DNA of 64,000 bases from Kribbella pratensis (GCF_004365355.1 NZ_SODP01000003.1:868001-932000), one strand, 5' to 3'; shown: positions 15,515-24,390, counted from the stretch's first letter. Numbers and translations: made by a program. Notes: generated by a model not told the origin, from the letters alone.

Positions 15515-18500
15515 GTGATCATTGAGACCGGTGATGGACCAGGTGGACCTACCAGTGTGCGGGCTGGGTTCAGCAGTGTGGAGGGGACTCGGTACTCCGG
15601 GACTTCCGGCGGGAGGCTGGAGGTCGGGCTGCCGGGGGTTGGGGGAGTGGTCCAGGCCGGTGATCGGTTGCGGTACAAGGTTTATCCGGAGCTTGATGCG
15701 GGGCTGAGCTACTCGGCTACGTATGTGGCGGTGGAGCTGGTTTTCTCTGACGATGCGCGGTCGGCGGGGGTTGATCAGTACGGGAAGCCGGCCGATGCGG
15801 CGGGGCAGGGTGCGGCGAAGATTCTGTACGCCGACCAGTGGAACGACGTCCAGGTCGATCTGACCGCGTACGCGGGGAAGACGATTGCGGACGTCCTGCT
15901 CGTGGTGGACGCGCCTGACGCGGGACATGCGTTCGTCGGGTGGATCGACGACGTGGAGGTCGGCCCGGCCCCGGCGGAGCCGGACGGCTCGGACCTCGCG
16001 GCGTACGTCGACACCCGTCGCGGTACGAACGCCAGCCACGACTTCTCGCGCGGTAACACGCTGCCCATCACCGCCTGGCCGAACGGGTTCAACTTCCTCA
16101 CCCCGGTGACCAACGCGTCGACGTACCGCTGGCCGTACGAGTACCACCGCGCCAACAACGCGGACAACCGCCCCGAGCTGCAGGGTCTCACGTTCTCGCA
16201 CCAGCCGAGTCCGTGGATGGGCGATCGCGATCAGCTGACGATCATGCCGGTCGCGGCGGCCTCGCCGCTGGGGGATCCGGCTGAGCGCGCGGTTGCCTTC
16301 AGCCATGACGACGAGGTCGCGCGGCCCGATCTCTATGCGGTTGCGCTCGCGAACGGCGTACGCGCGGAGCTCGCTCCGACCGACCACGGCGCGATCTTCC
16401 GCTTCACATTCCCGGCAGACGCTGCAGGCCGGCACCTGGTCTTCGACACGATCGACGAGAACGGAGCCTTCTCGTACGACGGGACCGCGCTCACGGGCTG
16501 GGTCGAGAACGGGGCCGAGTTCGGGCGGACGCGGATGTTCTGCTACGGCGAGTTCTCGGCTGCACCGATCGGTTTCGGTCCTGCGTCCGGTGGTCGCGAG
16601 AACGCGCGGGCGGCGAGCTTCGACGTACCTGAGGTGACGTTGCGGATGGCAACGTCCTTCATCGGGGTCGACCAGGCGCGGCACAACCTGTCGCTGGAGC
16701 TGGGCGGGACGTTCGAGGAGATCCAGGCCGCGGCCAACGCCGCGTGGAACGAGCGCCTCGCGGTCATCCGGCCGGAAGGCGCGACGCCGCCGCAGCTGCG
16801 GACCGTGTACGGCAACCTCTACCGGCTCAACCTCTACCCGAACTCGCACTTCGAGAACGCGGGGACCGCCGCCGAGCCGTCGTACGTGTATGCGAGCCCG
16901 GTGCTTCCTGTGGACGGTGAAGCGACCGACAGCCTGACCAACGCGGTCGTGAAGCCGGGGAAGATGTACGTGAACAGTGGGTTCTGGGACACGTACCGGA
17001 CCGCGTGGCCGGCGTACGCGTTCTTCTATCCCGCGTTGACCGGCGAGCTGATCGACGGGTTCGTGCAGCAGTACCGCGACGGCGGCTGGATCGCGCGGTG
17101 GTCCTCGCCGGGGTACGCCGACTGCATGACCGGGACGAGCTCGGACGTGTCGTTCGCCGATGCCTATCTGAAGGGCGTCGAGCTGCCGGACCCGCTGGCG
17201 ACGTACGACGCCGGGCTCCGGAACGCGACCGTCGCACCAGAGGCGACCGAGGTCGGGCGGAAGGGCGTGGAGACTGGGTTCTTCGCCGGGTACGTGAGCA
17301 CGGACACCGAGGAGAGCGTGTCGTGGTCACTCGAGGCGTATCTGAACGACTTCGGGCTCGCGGCGATGGCTACGCAGCTGGCCTCTGCGGCTTCGGGGGA
17401 ACGTCGGGCGCAGCTGCTGGAGGAGGCGGAGTACCTGCGCCGGCGCTCACTGAACTATGTCCTGCTCTTCGACCCAGCGGTCAACTTCTTCCAGGGTCGA
17501 TTGGCGGATGGGACCTTCGCCAAGCGGCCTGCCGAGTTCGACCCGGAGGAGTGGGGCGGCGACTTCACCGAGACCGACGGGTGGAACTTCGCGTTCCACG
17601 TCGCCCACGATCCACGCGGTCTGGCCAACCTGTATGGCGGTCCGGGCGGCCTCGAGGCCAAACTCGACGCGTTCTTCTCCACGCCCGAGCTGGCTGTGAA
17701 AAAGGGCACGTACTCGATCGTCATTCACGAGATGCTCGAGGCGCAGGCGGTCCGGATGGGCCAGTTCGGCTTCAGCAACCAGCCCGCCCACCACATCGCC
17801 TGGATGTACAACTACGCCGGCGCCCCGCACAAGACTCAAGCCATCGTGCGCGAGGTGCTGGAACGGTTGTACGTCGGCGAACAGATCGGCCAGGGCTATC
17901 CCGGCGACGAGGACAACGGCGAGATGTCCGCCTGGTACCTCTTCGCTGCCCTAGGCATCTATCCGCTGCGCGTCGGCGCTCCGGAGTACGCCATCGGCTC
18001 ACCGCTCTTCCCCCGCGTCGTCGTCACGCCTCTGGGTGGGGAGCCGCTGGTGGTGACCGCCTCAGACGTTGGTCACCCCTACGTTCAGGATGTTCTCGTC
18101 GATGGCAAACCGTTGCCTACAGCATCCATAACCGCTGCCGACCTTCGCGCTGCCCACCAACTCGACTTCACCCTCGGCGCGGAACCATCCGACTGGGCCA
18201 CCCTCGACTCCCCACCCGCCCTGACCCTCGACGACGCCGTCCCCACCCCGCTCGTCGACCTGATCCCACGCCAACCCGACAACCCCCTCTTCGACGACAC
18301 CTCCACCACCGAGACCGTCGTACACGGCGCAGTCACGTGGTCCCTCCCGACCCCGGCCACCCCAACCCTCTACACCCTCACCTCCTCCCGCTCCGAACCC
18401 GGCCCCACCTCCTGGCGCCTCGAAGGCTCGACCGACGGCTCCACCTGGACCCTCCTCGACGAACGCACCGACCAGACCTTCCGCTGGCCCCGCCAAACCC

Positions 18501-18595
18501 GCCCCTTCACGATCCCAACCCCAACAGCCTTCCAGCACTACCGCCTGACTCTCGCCCAAGAAGCCACCCTCGCCCAGGTCGAACTCCTGTCCTAA
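15515..18595 (+). CDS. GH92 family alpha-mannosidase
   Basis: A 1026-residue glycoside hydrolase of family 92, calcium-dependent enzymes that remove alpha-mannose from N-glycans or yeast mannan. Domains: an N-terminal carbohydrate-binding-like beta domain (about 1-150), the GH92 N-terminal beta sandwich starting at VDTRRGTNASHDFSRGNTLP (about 165), the catalytic barrel (about 400-850) with NSGFWDTYRTAWP, TGTSSDVSFADAY and the hallmark GDEDNGEMSAWY, and a C-terminal discoidin-like domain (about 910-1020). No signal peptide is visible from the GTG at 15515, unusual for GH92; either the enzyme is cytoplasmic or the true start is elsewhere. The LacI gene at 19138 is a possible regulator. Base use shifts from G-rich at the 5' end to C-rich at the 3' end. 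Confidence 0.92.
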   Translation: MIIETGDGPGGPTSVRAGFSSVEGTRYSGTSGGRLEVGLPGVGGVVQAGDRLRYKVYPELDAGLSYSATYVAVELVFSDDARSAGVDQYGKPADAAGQGAAKILYADQWNDVQVDLTAYAGKTIADVLLVVDAPDAGHAFVGWIDDVEVGPAPAEPDGSDLAAYVDTRRGTNASHDFSRGNTLPITAWPNGFNFLTPVTNASTYRWPYEYHRANNADNRPELQGLTFSHQPSPWMGDRDQLTIMPVAAASPLGDPAERAVAFSHDDEVARPDLYAVALANGVRAELAPTDHGAIFRFTFPADAAGRHLVFDTIDENGAFSYDGTALTGWVENGAEFGRTRMFCYGEFSAAPIGFGPASGGRENARAASFDVPEVTLRMATSFIGVDQARHNLSLELGGTFEEIQAAANAAWNERLAVIRPEGATPPQLRTVYGNLYRLNLYPNSHFENAGTAAEPSYVYASPVLPVDGEATDSLTNAVVKPGKMYVNSGFWDTYRTAWPAYAFFYPALTGELIDGFVQQYRDGGWIARWSSPGYADCMTGTSSDVSFADAYLKGVELPDPLATYDAGLRNATVAPEATEVGRKGVETGFFAGYVSTDTEESVSWSLEAYLNDFGLAAMATQLASAASGERRAQLLEEAEYLRRRSLNYVLLFDPAVNFFQGRLADGTFAKRPAEFDPEEWGGDFTETDGWNFAFHVAHDPRGLANLYGGPGGLEAKLDAFFSTPELAVKKGTYSIVIHEMLEAQAVRMGQFGFSNQPAHHIAWMYNYAGAPHKTQAIVREVLERLYVGEQIGQGYPGDEDNGEMSAWYLFAALGIYPLRVGAPEYAIGSPLFPRVVVTPLGGEPLVVTASDVGHPYVQDVLVDGKPLPTASITAADLRAAHQLDFTLGAEPSDWATLDSPPALTLDDAVPTPLVDLIPRQPDNPLFDDTSTTETVVHGAVTWSLPTPATPTLYTLTSSRSEPGPTSWRLEGSTDGSTWTLLDERTDQTFRWPRQTRPFTIPTPTAFQHYRLTLAQEATLAQVELLS

Positions 18596-18608
18596 CCCGG
18601 CCACCCAT

Positions 18609-18662
18609 TCGCCGAGTCGTGGAATGTGGCTCCCAAAATCGACCCCGTTCCACGACTGGCGA
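18609..18662. repeat. Inverted repeat after the GH92 gene
   Basis: Arms TCGCCGAGTCGTGGAA (18609-18624) and TTCCACGACTGGCGA (18648-18662) pair over 15 bp with one bulge. A third related copy, GCCACGACTCGATGC, follows at about 18680. Position 14 bases after the GH92 stop suggests a terminator, though no U-run follows. Confidence 0.6.
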
Positions 18663-18711
18663 TTCAAGCGCCGAGCCATTTGCCACGACTCGATGCGCGC
18701 GGACGTCGGAT

Positions 18712-19121
18712 CCAGCCGCTGGCCGCGGGGTCCGCCTGATGGTGCGGTCCTGCGCGCCAAATGGGCGGCCGCCGCGAAGCGGTGTCAGATCCGTGGTTCT
18801 CGCGTCACCACAGATTGCTAGCGGCGGGGGCCGAGGCCCGGGGTGTGATCCCGTACGCCGCCGGAGGCGGCCAAAAGGACAGTCGCCGCGAAGCGGTGTC
18901 CGATCTGGGTCGTCGCGTCACCACGGTCGCTGGCCACGGGGGTCCGGCCCGTGGTGCGGTCCTGCGCGCGCCGAAGGTGCCAAATGGGCAGTCGCTGCGA
19001 AGCGGTGTCCGATTTGTGGGTGCTCGTTCGCCGCTGGTGTGGGCGGCAGGGCATTCGCTCGATGGGCGATCCTGCACGCCGCCGGAGGCGGCCGGAAGAG
19101 CGGTCGCCGCGAAGCGGTGTC
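18712..19121. repeat. Tandem imperfect ~112-bp direct repeats in a 541-bp intergenic region
   Basis: The stretch 18596-19137 holds no convincing gene. Its main content is about three and a half copies of a 109-114-bp unit. The best conserved block, GCCGCGAAGCGGTGTC, recurs at 18771, 18885, 18994 (one change) and 19106. Other shared blocks are a GTCACCAC segment, GGTGCGGTCCTGCGCGCC and CGCCGCCGGAGGCGGCC (itself palindromic). Copies differ by substitutions and small indels that shift the frame, so it does not look like protein-coding repeats. It sits between the convergent GH92 and LacI genes. Confidence 0.75.
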
Positions 19122-19137
19122 CTTTGGGTGGTGTCCG

Positions 19138-20139
19138 CTACTTCTTCTTGGGGGCTGAGGTGGCGCGGATGTGGAGTTCGGTGCGGAGGGTGACTGTGGA
19201 GGGTGGGCGGCCGGGGGAGGTGGTGCGGTCTTTGAGGAGTTGGCCGGCGGTGCGGCCTAGTTCGTAGGTGGGTTGGGCGACGGTGGTGAGGCTGGGGACT
19301 ACGAGGTCGGCCCAGGGGATGTCGTCGAAGCCGACGACGGCGATGTCGTCGGGGGCTCGGAGGCCTTTGCGGGCCAGGCATTCGAGGGCGCCGACGGTCA
19401 TCAGGTTGTTGGTGGCGAAGAGCGCCTCGGGTGGGTCGGCCAGTTCGAGAAGGCTCTCCATAGCGGCGTACCCGCCGGCCTCGCGGAAGTCCGCGTGCCG
19501 CACAAGATCCTTGTCGTACCGGATCCCGCCGGCACGCAGCGCCGACCGATACCCAGCAAGCCGATCCATAGCAGTCGATACCTTGCGCGGACCGGTGATG
19601 CACGCAATCCGCTGATACCCGCCGTCGATCAAGTGTTTGACGCCCTCAAAGGCACCATGCTCGTTGTCGACCAGAACGGTATCCGCCTCGACCCCCTCGA
19701 CCCGACGGTCGATCATCACCAGCGGGATCTTCGCGTCCGCGAGCAACTGCACGCCCTCGGCCGTCGACGTCGGCGAGATCACCACCCCGGCCATCTGATC
19801 GGTCAGCACGGCCGACGCGTACGCCGCTTCCTTCGCCGGGTCCTCGTCCGAATTGCACAGTACGACGTGATACCCCTCGGTCTGCGCCACATCCTCCAGC
19901 CCGCGGACCAAGGACGTGAAGAACGGGTTCTCGATGTCGGAGATGACGACGGCCCACAGGTTCGTGGAGGATTTGCGCAGGTTGCGGGCGACGCCGTTCG
20001 GGCGGTAGCCGAGCTCGGCGACCGCGGCGCGGACCTTCTCGGACAGCTCGGGGTCGACGTTGCGCCGGCCGCTCAGGACCCGCGACACCGTCGCCGGAGA
20101 TACCCCCGACCTACGCGCGACGTCGTAGATCGTCGTCAT
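19138..20139 (-). CDS. LacI-family transcriptional regulator
   Basis: A 333-residue repressor: helix-turn-helix and hinge at residues 1-55 (TIYDVARRSGVSPATVSRVL, then GYRPNGVARNLR), and a periplasmic-binding-protein-like sensor domain beyond residue 60. The ATG at 20139 gives the canonical N-terminus. It is the first of three minus-strand-side genes of a sugar locus (this regulator, kinase, isomerase), although it lies downstream of the other two by 111 bp. Two LacI-type operators at 21859 and 22014 flank the divergent promoters of the locus and are its likely targets. The inducer is probably the sugar, or its phosphate, handled by the kinase/isomerase pair. Confidence 0.93.
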   Translation of the reverse strand: MTTIYDVARRSGVSPATVSRVLSGRRNVDPELSEKVRAAVAELGYRPNGVARNLRKSSTNLWAVVISDIENPFFTSLVRGLEDVAQTEGYHVVLCNSDEDPAKEAAYASAVLTDQMAGVVISPTSTAEGVQLLADAKIPLVMIDRRVEGVEADTVLVDNEHGAFEGVKHLIDGGYQRIACITGPRKVSTAMDRLAGYRSALRAGGIRYDKDLVRHADFREAGGYAAMESLLELADPPEALFATNNLMTVGALECLARKGLRAPDDIAVVGFDDIPWADLVVPSLTTVAQPTYELGRTAGQLLKDRTTSPGRPPSTVTLRTELHIRATSAPKKK

Positions 20140-20250
20140 ACCCGCTCCCCGCTGGAGATCCGATGGTCGTCTGGATCGCACTCTAACTCCGATCCCCACA
20201 GTTGCGTCCACGGACCACCGAGCAACGGCGTCCCGCGGACCCAAAGGATC

Positions 20251-21180
20251 TCATGATGCGGCTGACTCCAGCAGCGCCAAGGCAGCGGCGCGGGCCGGGG
20301 CCGAATCGGCGGCCCCATTCATAGTGGTCGAGAGCGCTCCGGCGGCATTCGCGAGGCGCACGGCGTCCACCAATCCAGCTCCGCCGGCCAGCGAAGCGGC
20401 CAGTGTGCCGCAGAAGGCGTCGCCCGCGCCGACGGTGTCGACCGTCGCAACTTGATGAGCATCCACACGTTCCTCGTAGCCCGCGGCCCGGTCCAGGACG
20501 AAAGCACCCCGCGAGCCGAGCGTGACCACGCAACCACGCAGATCCCACTCCTCGGCCAGCTTGCGAGCGACCATCGGCACCCCCGAGTCGTCGCAGTCCA
20601 GCCCGGTGAGCGCCGCCGCTTCGACCTCGTTCGGCACCAGGATGTCGACGTACGCCGCCAGCGAGTGATCGATCGGGCCGACCGGTGCAGGCGTGAGGAT
20701 CGTGGTGACGCCCGCGGTCGAGGCGAGCCGGAGGGCGGTGTGGCTCGCCTCGACCGGGAGCTCGAGCTGGACGCTGAGCACCTTGCTGGAAACGAGCACG
20801 TCCCCCGCGGCCTCGACATCCGCAGCGGTGATCGCAGCATTGGCACGCGACACGATGATGATCGAGTTGCCACCGTCCGGCAGCACCAGCGGCAATCCGA
20901 CGCCAGTCCCTAATGACGGATGCCGCACGATCCACGACGTGTCGACACCGTTCGACGACAGCAGTTCGAGGAACTCTTCGCCGTACCGGTCCTCACCGAT
21001 CGTGCCGACGATCGCCGTCCGCGCGCCCATCCGCGCTGCCGCGATCGCCTGGTTCACGCCCTTGCCGCCGAGGAACTCCGCGAACCCGGTGCCGTGCAAG
21101 GTCTCACCCGGCAACGGCCGCCGTTCCGCTGAGGCGACCAGATCCTTCATGAACGAACCCAGCACGCACACATCGTTCAT
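20251..21180 (-). CDS. PfkB-family carbohydrate kinase (ribokinase-like)
   Basis: A 309-residue sugar kinase using ATP. PfkB signature 1 is seen as GGKGVNQAIAAARMGA (about residues 38-53) and signature 2 as DTVGAGDAFCGTLAASLAGG (about 248-267) with the catalytic Asp in GAGD. The GGKGVNQA run is typical of ribokinases, but substrate specificity within the family is loose. Its ATG overlaps the stop of the SIS isomerase gene by four bases, so the two are translationally coupled and probably act on successive intermediates (an isomerised pentose or ketose phosphate). Confidence 0.9.
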   Translation of the reverse strand: MNDVCVLGSFMKDLVASAERRPLPGETLHGTGFAEFLGGKGVNQAIAAARMGARTAIVGTIGEDRYGEEFLELLSSNGVDTSWIVRHPSLGTGVGLPLVLPDGGNSIIIVSRANAAITAADVEAAGDVLVSSKVLSVQLELPVEASHTALRLASTAGVTTILTPAPVGPIDHSLAAYVDILVPNEVEAAALTGLDCDDSGVPMVARKLAEEWDLRGCVVTLGSRGAFVLDRAAGYEERVDAHQVATVDTVGAGDAFCGTLAASLAGGAGLVDAVRLANAAGALSTTMNGAADSAPARAAALALLESAAS

Positions 21181-21854
21181 GCCTGGTCCTCGGCCAGACG
21201 CTTGCCCAAGGCACCAGATGGATGGAACTGCGCGAAGTCGTGATGACTGAAGGACCGCAGTACGACGAGCGCGCACGCCAACGCATCGCCCATTGCCAGC
21301 GAGGCCGTCGTCGACGCGGTCGGTGCCAAGTTCAACGGATCCGCCTCGCGCAGCACCATCGTGTCGAGCGTGTACGTCGCCAACTGGGCCAGCGTCGACT
21401 CCTCCCGTCCGGTCATCGCGATCACCGGGATCGTCCGCTCCCGCAGCATCCGCGCGAACGCGCACACCTCAGCGGTCTCGCCGGATGCAGAGAGCGCCAG
21501 GACGATGTCGCGCGACGTCACCGCACCGGAGTCGCCGTGCAGCGCATCGCCGGAGTGGATGAACGTGGCCGGCGTACCCGTGCTGGCAAGAGTGGCGGCG
21601 ATCTTCCGGCCGACCAGACCGGACTTCCCGAGACCGGTCACCACCAGATGGCCTTCGCACTGGGCGACCGCGAGCAGCACCTCCAGGAAGACTCCGTCCA
21701 GGCGGTCCGCGAGTGCCGAGACAGCTGCGGCCTCGGTCTCGATGGCATCGCGCGCCGCCTGTAGTCCTCGGGCGACCAGGTCCCTGGACAGCTCGTCGGC
21801 CGTGCGGTGGGCGGACGCACGGTTCGGCACAACTGGCATCCCAGTGCCTCTCAT
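21177..21854 (-). CDS. SIS-domain sugar-phosphate isomerase (KdsD/KpsF-like)
   Basis: A 225-residue SIS protein. VVTGLGKSGLVGRKIAATLA (about 71-90), then ALHGDSGAV and ALSASGETAE (about 118-127), resemble D-arabinose 5-phosphate isomerases of the KdsD/KpsF type, which interconvert ribulose 5-phosphate and arabinose 5-phosphate. The CBS domains usual in KdsD are absent, so it is the short form. Gram-positive cells lack KDO, so a catabolic role with the coupled PfkB kinase is more likely. It is transcribed from a promoter with a LacI operator between -10 and the ATG at 21854. Confidence 0.85.
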   Translation of the reverse strand: MRGTGMPVVPNRASAHRTADELSRDLVARGLQAARDAIETEAAAVSALADRLDGVFLEVLLAVAQCEGHLVVTGLGKSGLVGRKIAATLASTGTPATFIHSGDALHGDSGAVTSRDIVLALSASGETAEVCAFARMLRERTIPVIAMTGREESTLAQLATYTLDTMVLREADPLNLAPTASTTASLAMGDALACALVVLRSFSHHDFAQFHPSGALGKRLAEDQA

Positions 21855-21858
21855 GTCA

Positions 21859-21870
21859 GAAATCGATTTC
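21859..21870. promoter_or_regulatory. LacI-type operator, isomerase side
   Basis: Perfect 12-bp palindrome GAAATCGATTTC, close to the LacI-family consensus with a central CG. It lies between the minus-strand -10 box and the SIS isomerase ATG, where binding would block transcription. A related copy sits at 22014. Confidence 0.75.
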
Positions 21871-21873
21871 CGC

Positions 21874-21903
21874 AGATTAGGCAGCGTGGCTGATCCGTGT
21901 CAA
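21874..21903 (-). promoter_or_regulatory. Promoter of the isomerase-kinase genes
   Basis: On the minus strand, TTGACA (21903-21898), an 18-base spacer, and TAATCT (21879-21874). Both boxes are close to the vegetative sigma consensus. The operator palindrome follows three bases after the -10 box. Confidence 0.65.
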
Positions 21904-21980
21904 CGCCGCCATGCAGGTCGAAACCCTTGCCAGCACGTGGGAAACCGGCACGGTTGATCACATCGTCATCCGGTCGGCTC

Positions 21981-22009
21981 TTGACCGACCACGCCGCCGA
22001 TCGTAGATT
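21981..22009 (+). promoter_or_regulatory. Promoter of the sugar ABC transporter genes
   Basis: TTGACC (21981-21986), a 17-base spacer and TAGATT (22004-22009). It drives the binding-protein gene starting at 22076 and is followed five bases later by a LacI-type operator. Confidence 0.65.
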
Positions 22010-22013
22010 GCGA

Positions 22014-22025
22014 GAAATCGATTGC
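22014..22025. promoter_or_regulatory. LacI-type operator, transporter side
   Basis: GAAATCGATTGC, matching the 21859 palindrome at 10 of 12 positions. It covers the expected transcription start of the transporter operon, a classic repressor position. Confidence 0.65.
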
Positions 22026-22075
22026 CCCTCGGCCGCCCGAACACCCGCCCGAAACTCACCACCCTGGAGCACCTG

Positions 22076-23437
22076 ATGGCCGCAACACCCTTCCCTGCCA
22101 GGCAGCTCAGCCGCCGGTCCGTCCTGCGCGGCGGTCTGGGCGCGTTCGCCGCGACAGCTGCCGGCGTACCGCTGCTGTCCGCCTGCGGCGGCAACGAATC
22201 CGGCGGCAACGCCAAGGAGATGTCGTTCTGGAACTTCTACGGCCCGTCCGACGATCAGGGACCGCAGAGCAAGTGGTTCGTCGACACCGTCGCGGAGTGG
22301 AACAAGAACAACGACGTCAAGGTCAAGCTGCGCTACATCCCCGGCAAGGACTACCTGAACGGGACGACCCTGCAGACTGCGTTCCAGTCGGGCCAGGGCC
22401 CCGACATCTTCCTGATCAGCCCCGGCGACTTCCTCCGCTACTACAACGGCGGCGTGCTGCAGGATCTCGGCTCCGCGTTGCCGGACGAGTCCAAGAAGGA
22501 CTACCTGCCCGGTCTGCTCGAGGCGCGCAGCGTGGACGGCAAGGTGTACGGCCTGCCGATGGAGATCGAGCCGCTCGCGATGTACTACAGCGAGGCCGCG
22601 TTCGAGTCGGCCGGGCTGTCCGAGGCCGACCTGCCCAAGACGTGGGACCAGACGATCGCGGTCGCGCAGAAGCTGACCAACAGCAAGCGGTACGGCGTGA
22701 TGTTCGAGACGCTGCCCGGCTACTACCAGAACTTCACCTGGTACCCGTTCATGTGGCAGGGGGACGGCAACGCCATCAAGGACGGCAAGTCCGCGTTCGA
22801 CTCGCCCGCCGCCGTACAGGCGCTGAAGTTCTGGGGCGATACGATCAAGAACAAAGTTGCCCCGCGCAAAGCCCTCGGTGACGGCGGCGGTGACGTGGTC
22901 TCGAACCTCGGCTCCGGCGCGGCCGCGATGCAGCAGAGCGGCATCTGGGCGGTCGCGGACATGCGGACCAAGGCGAAGACCTTCAAGTACGGCATCATTC
23001 CGCTGCCTACTCCGGCCGGCGGCTCGGCGGCCACCGACCTCGGCGGCTGGGCGTTCGTCGCCAACTCGAAGGGCAAGAATCCCGAGGCCGCGGCGAAGTT
23101 CATCGCGTGGGCGCTCGGTTCGACTGACGCCGCCGGCGTCGAGCGGCAGCGGCAGTGGAACACCGAGGTGAAGACCAACCTGCCGCCGCGGAAGTCCGTG
23201 CAGCAGGCCGCGGATGCCAAGGGTGCGTTCGCCGACGGCGCGCTGAAGAAGTTCGTCAGCGAGATCGCGCCGACCGGCAAGCCCGAGCCGCGGTTCCCAC
23301 CGGAGGTATACCAGCCGATCGCCGACGCGATCCAGGCCTGCCAGTTGAACGCGGCCGATCCGGCCAAGGCGGCGGCCGACGCGGCGGAGAAGATCGACAC
23401 GTTCCTGAAGACCTACCAGGGCGCGCCGATCAGCTGA
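22076..23437 (+). CDS. Sugar ABC transporter substrate-binding lipoprotein
   Basis: A 453-residue extracellular solute-binding protein (family 1, carbohydrate). The N-terminus combines a twin-arginine-like run (SRRSVLRGGLGAFAATAAG) with a lipobox ending LLSAC at Cys about 39, so it is probably exported folded and then lipid-anchored. SGQGPDIFLISPGDFLRYYN near residue 115 and PGYYQNFTWYPFMWQGDG near residue 220 are typical of the family. The ATG at 22076 has GGAG upstream. Its stop overlaps the first permease ATG by one base (TGATG). The sugar is unknown; the linked PfkB and SIS enzymes suggest a monosaccharide or its glycoside. Confidence 0.92.
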   Translation: MAATPFPARQLSRRSVLRGGLGAFAATAAGVPLLSACGGNESGGNAKEMSFWNFYGPSDDQGPQSKWFVDTVAEWNKNNDVKVKLRYIPGKDYLNGTTLQTAFQSGQGPDIFLISPGDFLRYYNGGVLQDLGSALPDESKKDYLPGLLEARSVDGKVYGLPMEIEPLAMYYSEAAFESAGLSEADLPKTWDQTIAVAQKLTNSKRYGVMFETLPGYYQNFTWYPFMWQGDGNAIKDGKSAFDSPAAVQALKFWGDTIKNKVAPRKALGDGGGDVVSNLGSGAAAMQQSGIWAVADMRTKAKTFKYGIIPLPTPAGGSAATDLGGWAFVANSKGKNPEAAAKFIAWALGSTDAAGVERQRQWNTEVKTNLPPRKSVQQAADAKGAFADGALKKFVSEIAPTGKPEPRFPPEVYQPIADAIQACQLNAADPAKAAADAAEKIDTFLKTYQGAPIS

Positions 23438-24390
23438 TGGTGACGACAACAGCCGCTCCCTCCAAGCCGCTGGTGAAGGCTTCGGGGAAACCCAGGGCAG
23501 GTATGACGAGAAAACGGCGCGAGGCGTTGGCGGCGTACGCCTTCCTCGCGCCGGACACGATCGGTCTGCTGACCTTCGTCGCGATCCCGATGGTGCTGGC
23601 CTTCGGTGTCGCGTTCTTCAAGGTCGATGGCTTCGGCAACTATCAGTACGTCGGCCTGGCGAACTACAAGCTGATGGCCGGGGACGATCAACTCTGGGCC
23701 TCGCTGAGGGTCACCGCGATCTACGTGGTCACGTTCGTGCCGATCGCGTTCGTGGTGAGCTTCGCGCTGGCGATGTTGGTCCGCAACCATTTCAAGGGCA
23801 TCGGCTGGGTCCGATCGGCGTTCTTCCTGCCGAACGTCGTCAGCCTGGTCGTGGTCGGTCTGATCTGGCAGTTCCTGCTGGTCGACAAGCGCGGGGCGCT
23901 CTCGAAGATCCTGGCGCCGTTCGGCCTCGGCGACGTGTCCTTCCTCGGTACGCCGTCCCTTGCGCTAGGCACCTATGTGGTGATCAGCGTGTGGTTCCTG
24001 ATGGGATACCAGATGCTGGTGTTCCTGGCCGGCCTGAAGGACGTGCCGAAGGAACTCGAGGACGCCGCGCAGATCGACGGTGCGGGCTCCTGGCAACGAT
24101 TCCGGTACGTGATCTGGCCGCTGCTCCGGCCGACCAGCTTCTTCGTCGTGGTGAACTCGACGATCGGCGCGGTCACCGGTCTGCAGGCGTTCGACCTGGT
24201 CTTTGTGCTCACCAAGGGCGGTCCGGCGCGGGCGACCAGCACGGTCGTGCTCTACATCTACGAGCAGGCGTTCACCTTCAACAACATGGGGTACGCCGCC
24301 GCGCTGACCACCGTGGTCGTGGCGATTCTGGTCATCTGTACCGGACTGATGTTCGGCGTCACCCGAGGAGGACGTTTTGACGAGGATTAG
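23437..24390 (+). CDS. Sugar ABC transporter permease (MalF-like)
   Basis: A 317-residue inner-membrane permease with six main helices. The EAA loop that contacts the ATPase is seen as ELEDAAQIDGAGSWQRFRYV (about residues 208-227). The N-terminal ~30 residues are basic and cytoplasmic. It shares one base with the binding-protein stop and overlaps the second permease by 14 bases, so the three are one operon. No ATPase gene follows; a shared MsiK-type ATPase encoded elsewhere is the usual solution in actinobacteria. Confidence 0.92.
   Translation: MVTTTAAPSKPLVKASGKPRAGMTRKRREALAAYAFLAPDTIGLLTFVAIPMVLAFGVAFFKVDGFGNYQYVGLANYKLMAGDDQLWASLRVTAIYVVTFVPIAFVVSFALAMLVRNHFKGIGWVRSAFFLPNVVSLVVVGLIWQFLLVDKRGALSKILAPFGLGDVSFLGTPSLALGTYVVISVWFLMGYQMLVFLAGLKDVPKELEDAAQIDGAGSWQRFRYVIWPLLRPTSFFVVVNSTIGAVTGLQAFDLVFVLTKGGPARATSTVVLYIYEQAFTFNNMGYAAALTTVVVAILVICTGLMFGVTRGGRFDED

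Noticed and set aside
18712-19121. CRISPR array
   Set aside because: The repeated units are ~112 bp, imperfect and contiguous, without short identical repeats separated by unique spacers, and no cas genes are present.
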